From: JBOGVZ01 sp050692985
GTDB taxonomy: Bacteria; Actinomycetota; UBA4738; CALAEC01
Assembly (NCBI GenBank): GCA_050692985.1
Contig: JBOGVZ010000044.1
Span: 1 to 35,822 of the forward strand
Length of the DNA: 35,822 nt
Reading direction: 5' to 3'
The position numbers and the translations under genes were made by a program. The first letter of the stretch is position 1, and every line of letters begins with the position of its first letter. The notes under the pieces are model-generated. The model was not told where the DNA came from, ran no database searches, and saw nothing but the letters and a program-made list of their open reading frames with translations. Of the stretch, positions 32,244 to 35,822 are shown one piece after another.

Positions 32244-35200
32244 ATGGCGAACGACCGGGTCTTCCACCTCCGCCGGGTCGCCCTGGCCCTGGCCGCGCTC
32301 CTGGCCCTGGCCGCCGGCACCCTGCCTGCCGACGCCGCCCAGGAGCTCGACGAGGGGCCGGGCTTCCAGGGTGAGACCGGCATCCTCCCCGACCTCGATC
32401 GCAGGGAGGGCTCGACCCATCCCACGGCTCCCCAGCAGGCAGCGGCGGATGCCCTGGGGGCCACCGTGCGGTGGAGCGCCTTCGGCACCCCCAGGACCCT
32501 GGTGAACCACGGGGGGTTCCTGGGACGGGCCCGCGGCGACCCGCCCGCCGAGGCCGCCAGGGCCTGGCTCCTCCGGAACCGGGGGCTGTTCCGCCTGTCG
32601 GCGGGGCAGGTCCGGGACCTCGAGGTCGTGTCCGCCCCGGTCATCGGTGACGGCCACGCCGTGCTGTTCCAGCAGCGCGCCGGGGGAGTCACCGTGGCCC
32701 CCGAGGGCCTCATCACGGTGGCCGTGATCGGCGGCAAGGTGGCGTTCGCGTCGTCCTCGGCCGTGGGCAGCGCCACCGCGCCGGCCCGGGCCACGCTGTC
32801 GGCGGAAGCCGCGTTCGCCGCGGCCGCCGCCAACGTGGGTCGCTCCGTGGACGCCGGCGCCATCCGCCGGGAGGGCGGCTCCGGTCAGTGGACCTTCCTG
32901 ACCGTCAAGCGCCTGTCCGGACCGAACGTGGTGCGGGCGGTGGCATTCCCCCTGCCGACCGGGGGCACCATCCCGGCGTACGAGACGTTCCTGGTCGACG
33001 GGCACGAGGCCGCCTACCGCCACGTGGTGGACGGGCGCACCGGCCAGGTGCTGATCCGCCGGAACGAGCTGGACTTCGCCGGCGAGCCGAAGTGGGACGT
33101 GTTCCCGGCCAGCCCTCCGCTCGACCTCTCCTCGGCCGACACCCGGGAGACGTGGTGCTGGGAGCCGGCCGAGGGCTGCGACCGCGTGGTCCAGAACGAG
33201 GCCGCCACCGTCCCCTGGGACGTGCTGCCGCGGCTGGCGAGCCAGTCCACCAGGACCTCCCTGGGGAACGCGGGGTGGGCCCGGGAGAAGTGGCTGCTGG
33301 CCGACGTGGCCATCGTGACGGTCATGGGTCGCCCGCTGGCCACCGACGGGATCCTGCCGGCCGTGCCCCGGCCCAACCGCGACTACCAGTACGCGTGGGG
33401 GAACACGTGGTTCGAGCAGCGGTGCAGCGAGGCCGCGTTCGCCACCCCGGCGCGGAACGACCTTGACGCGGCCCTGGCCAACCTCCACGTGGGCCACAAC
33501 CGCATGCATGACTGGTCGTACCACCTGGGGTTCACCGAGGAGAGCTTCAACGCGCAGGACTCGAACTTCGGGCGGGGGGGCCGGGAAGGGGATCCCGAGC
33601 ACGGCAATGCCCAGGCCGGGGCCGTGGTGTCCTCGGGCATCCTGAACTTCCTGTCGCGTGACAACGCCAACCAGATCACCCCGCCCGACGGCATCCCCCC
33701 GATCAGCAACATGTTCCTGTGGCAGCCGATCGCCGCGGCGTTCTACGGGCCCTGCGTGGATGGCGACTTCGACACGACGGTCATCGGCCACGAGTACACC
33801 CACCTGATCTCCAACCGCATGGTGGCCGGGCCTGACCAGCGCCTGGTCGGTCTCCAGGCGAACGCCATGGGCGAGAGCTGGTCGGACCTGATGGCCGTCG
33901 AGTACCTCAACGAGTACGGCTTCGTCCCCCTGGCCGGCGAGAATCCCTTCGCCGTCGGTCCGTACGTGACGGGGGACCACCAGGCCGGGATCCGGAACTA
34001 CGGGATGAACGCCAGCCCGCTGAACTACAGCAACGTTGGCTACGACCTGACCGGGCCCCAGGTCCACGCCGATGGCGAGATCTGGAGCGCCACGAACTTC
34101 GACATCCGCCAGGCCATGGTGGCCCGGTACGACCGTGAGTTCCCCGCGGGCGACCAGGCGCTCCAGGAAGCCTGCGCGGACGGCCAGGTCCCGGTCGACC
34201 AGTGCCCCGGCAACCGCCGGTGGACACAGCTGGTGTTCGACGCCTGGCTCCTGATGGCCGACGGGGGCGTCAGCATGGTCGACGCCAGGGACGCCATGCT
34301 GGCCGCCGACGTGATGCGCTTCGGCGGGGCCAACCAAGATCTGCTGTGGAACGTGTTCGCCCGCCGGGGTCTCGGCGAGGGTGCCTCCAGCGCCGGATCC
34401 GCGGACACCCAGCCCACGCCCAGCTTCGAGTCGCCCTTCGCCGACGAGGCGCGGCTGCGGTTCGAACCGGTGGACCGCTCCGGCGCTCCGATCGAGGGAG
34501 CCCAACTGTTCGTGGGGCACTACGAGGCCAGGGGCCGCCCCGTGGCCGATACCGACCCCGAGACGCCCCTTCCCGAGGAGGTGGGCCTGGTTGCCGGCCG
34601 GTACGACTTCCTGGTCCGGGCCGACGGGTTCGGGATGAGACGCCTGACGCGGGCCCTCCCCGCGGGCCAGGACGCGGTCCTCCGGGTGCCCCTGGCATCG
34701 AACGTCGCCTCCGTTCACAACGGGGCCACGGCGACCGGGGACGGGGTGAACCTCCAGCACCTGATCGACGACACGGAAGGCACGAACTGGGCTGCGTTCG
34801 GAGCGAGCGCCCGGGGACGCCAGGTCACCGTGGACCTGGCTGGTGACCGCCCTCAGCGGTTCAGCCGGATCCAGGTGAGCGCCATGCTCCGTCCCCGGAA
34901 CGCCCAGGACCCGAACGACCCGGCCACCCAGAATCGGTTCACGGCCCTGCGCCAGTTCGAGATCCTGACGTGCACCCGCTCCGCCACCGTGGACTGCACC
35001 CAGGAGGAGCACTTCACCGTGCTGTACACCAGCCCCCCGGACGCCTTCCCGTCGATCGCCCCACGCCCCAGGGTGCCGGAGCTGATCCTCCGGTCGTTCG
35101 ACGTGGGACGGGCCTCCGCGACGCACGTCCGCCTGCGGGTCCTGGAGAGCCAGTGCACCGGGGCGCCCGACTACCAGGGGGAGCAGGACGACGACCCCCT

Positions 35201-35306
35201 GAACGACACGGACTGCGACGAGGGCCGCCTGGCCATCGTCACGATCCTCAACGGCAACCAGGGGAACATCGTCCGGGCCGCGGAGCTCCAGGTCCTCGGC
35301 GGCTAG
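32244..35306 (+). CDS. Secreted M36 (fungalysin) metallopeptidase
   Basis: A 1020-residue exported zinc protease. It has a signal peptide (VALALAALLALAAGTLPADA, cleaved near residue 31), an N-terminal FTP/propeptide-like region (about 60-270), then the catalytic domain. The zinc site is HEYTH (516-520) with the third ligand Glu544 in 'MGESWSDLMAVEY', the fungalysin pattern. A C-terminal region has a carboxypeptidase-regulatory-like fold (about 735-815, 'GAQLFVGHYEARGRPVADTDP') and a discoidin-like sugar-binding domain (about 825-1020, 'LIDDTEGTNWAAFGASARG' region). I chose ATG 32244 because GAAGGAGGG precedes it; the open frame extends upstream without coding sense. Sitting between prcA and pafA, it interrupts the usual order and need not be functionally tied to the proteasome. 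Confidence 0.9.
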   Translation: MANDRVFHLRRVALALAALLALAAGTLPADAAQELDEGPGFQGETGILPDLDRREGSTHPTAPQQAAADALGATVRWSAFGTPRTLVNHGGFLGRARGDPPAEAARAWLLRNRGLFRLSAGQVRDLEVVSAPVIGDGHAVLFQQRAGGVTVAPEGLITVAVIGGKVAFASSSAVGSATAPARATLSAEAAFAAAAANVGRSVDAGAIRREGGSGQWTFLTVKRLSGPNVVRAVAFPLPTGGTIPAYETFLVDGHEAAYRHVVDGRTGQVLIRRNELDFAGEPKWDVFPASPPLDLSSADTRETWCWEPAEGCDRVVQNEAATVPWDVLPRLASQSTRTSLGNAGWAREKWLLADVAIVTVMGRPLATDGILPAVPRPNRDYQYAWGNTWFEQRCSEAAFATPARNDLDAALANLHVGHNRMHDWSYHLGFTEESFNAQDSNFGRGGREGDPEHGNAQAGAVVSSGILNFLSRDNANQITPPDGIPPISNMFLWQPIAAAFYGPCVDGDFDTTVIGHEYTHLISNRMVAGPDQRLVGLQANAMGESWSDLMAVEYLNEYGFVPLAGENPFAVGPYVTGDHQAGIRNYGMNASPLNYSNVGYDLTGPQVHADGEIWSATNFDIRQAMVARYDREFPAGDQALQEACADGQVPVDQCPGNRRWTQLVFDAWLLMADGGVSMVDARDAMLAADVMRFGGANQDLLWNVFARRGLGEGASSAGSADTQPTPSFESPFADEARLRFEPVDRSGAPIEGAQLFVGHYEARGRPVADTDPETPLPEEVGLVAGRYDFLVRADGFGMRRLTRALPAGQDAVLRVPLASNVASVHNGATATGDGVNLQHLIDDTEGTNWAAFGASARGRQVTVDLAGDRPQRFSRIQVSAMLRPRNAQDPNDPATQNRFTALRQFEILTCTRSATVDCTQEEHFTVLYTSPPDAFPSIAPRPRVPELILRSFDVGRASATHVRLRVLESQCTGAPDYQGEQDDDPLNDTDCDEGRLAIVTILNGNQGNIVRAAELQVLGG

Positions 35307-35314
35307 GAGCTCAT

Positions 35315-35353
35315 CGAGGGAGCCGGTACGGCCACGCCCGGCCGGCTCCCTCG
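35315..35353 (+). terminator. Hairpin between the M36 gene and pafA
   Basis: A 12-bp perfect stem (35315-35326, CGAGGGAGCCGG, with 35342-35353) around a 15-base loop, nine bases after the M36 stop. It lacks a T tract but is well placed to end transcription before the pafA promoter. Confidence 0.55.
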
Positions 35354-35380
35354 CTCCACCGGTTCGGCTCGGGTGCCGCG

Positions 35381-35386
35381 TACACT
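35381..35386 (+). promoter_or_regulatory. -10 box of pafA (leaderless)
   Basis: TACACT is followed by six bases (GGGTTC) and the GTG start at 35393. No ribosome site fits between them. Confidence 0.5.
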
Positions 35387-35392
35387 GGGTTC

Positions 35393-35822
35393 GTGGATCG
35401 GCGGATCTTCGGGCTGGAGAACGAATACGGCGTGACCTGCACGTTCCGGGGCCAGCGCCGGCTCTCCCCGGACGAGGTGGCCCGCTACCTGTTCCGCCGG
35501 GTGGTCCACTGGGGCCGGTCGTCGAACGTGTTCCTCGAGAACGGGGCTCGGCTGTACCTCGACGTCGGGTCCCATCCGGAGTACGCCACGCCCGAGTGCG
35601 ATTCGGTCATCGACCTGGTGGCCCACGACAAGGCCGGGGAGCGGGTCCTGGAGGCGCTCCTTTCCGCCGCCGAGCTCCGCCTCCACGAGGAGGGCATCTC
35701 CGGCGACGTCTACCTGTTCAAGAACAACACGGACTCGGCGGGGAACTCGTACGGGTGCCACGAGAACTACCTGGTGGCCCGGCAGGGCGAGTTCGCCCGG
35801 ATGGCCGAGGTGCTGATCCCGT
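35393..35822 (+). CDS. pafA: Pup-protein ligase PafA, N-terminal part (runs off right edge)
   Basis: PafA uses ATP to join the C-terminal Glu of Pup to substrate lysines. The first 143 codons are present. They start at GTG 35393 and begin DRRIFGLENEYGVTCTF, with 'SSNVFLENGARLYLDVGSHPEYATPECDSV' carrying the catalytic and nucleotide region and 'FKNNTDSAGNSYGCHENYLV' the second motif. It lacks the Dop loop, which separates it from the Dop encoded at 28460. A -10 box six bases upstream of the GTG suggests a leaderless transcript. The remaining roughly 310 residues lie outside the window. Confidence 0.95.
   Translation, partial: MDRRIFGLENEYGVTCTFRGQRRLSPDEVARYLFRRVVHWGRSSNVFLENGARLYLDVGSHPEYATPECDSVIDLVAHDKAGERVLEALLSAAELRLHEEGISGDVYLFKNNTDSAGNSYGCHENYLVARQGEFARMAEVLIP

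Noticed and set aside
1..35822. tRNA, rRNA, CRISPR arrays and riboswitches
   Set aside because: No T-loop or other tRNA signature, no spaced repeat array and no recognisable aptamer core was seen by eye; a covariance-model scan would be needed to exclude small RNAs.

Overview
The window is GC-rich and densely coded. It carries most of a bacterial proteasome-pupylation locus (ARC/Mpa ATPase, Dop, Pup, PrcB, PrcA and the start of PafA), an F420-type LLM oxidoreductase and an InhA-like FabI. Together these point to a member of the Actinomycetota, probably an environmental lineage outside the well-studied mycobacteria and streptomycetes. The frequent GTG/TTG starts, ATGA/GTGA overlaps and -10 boxes set right against start codons fit the same group. 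I saw no rRNA, tRNA or CRISPR array.

Layout. (1) 1-1650 is a decay zone: the 5' end of an IS481-like transposase runs off the left edge, followed by an M1 aminopeptidase gene broken by two frameshifts and two stop codons. (2) 1810-7892 is a complete five-gene oligopeptide/dipeptide ABC importer operon (binding lipoprotein, two permeases, two ATPases). A strong hairpin separates the binding protein from the permeases, and the second ATPase carries an insertion in its C-terminal domain. (3) 7935-9426 is a three-gene overlapping operon: a GbsR/MarR-like repressor, an SRPBCC-fold protein and a small membrane protein, with a likely operator over its own -10 box. (4) 9485-19220 holds mixed single genes: a lipoprotein, an OsmC peroxiredoxin, a 25% histidine peptide, a secreted PA/LVIVD-repeat protein, a stand-alone NuoF-like flavoprotein, a NodB deacetylase with a YbaK-type deacylase, two small cell-envelope proteins, a two-domain VOC protein and an LLM oxidoreductase. 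(5) 19233-24133 holds a DacB-type carboxypeptidase, a class V aminotransferase, FabI and a second LVIVD-repeat secreted protein. (6) 24225-35822 holds an HtrA-like lipoprotein protease, TrmI, and then the proteasome locus.

The proteasome region reads trmI - arc/mpa - unknown 128-aa protein - dop - pup - prcB - prcA, then a convergent small lipoprotein, a large secreted M36 (fungalysin) metallopeptidase, and pafA cut off by the window edge. Pup ends in Gly-Gly-Glu, so it is encoded ready for ligation by PafA, and Dop is expected to serve only as a depupylase. ARC ends in Gln-Tyr-Leu, the tail that docks on the 20S core made by PrcA and PrcB.

The points most worth following are the uncharacterised gene between arc and dop, the apparently widespread leaderless transcription, the 18-bp operator of the repressor operon, the tiny leader ORF coupled to trmI, the His-rich peptide beside an LVIVD protein, and the decayed peptidase next to an IS end.
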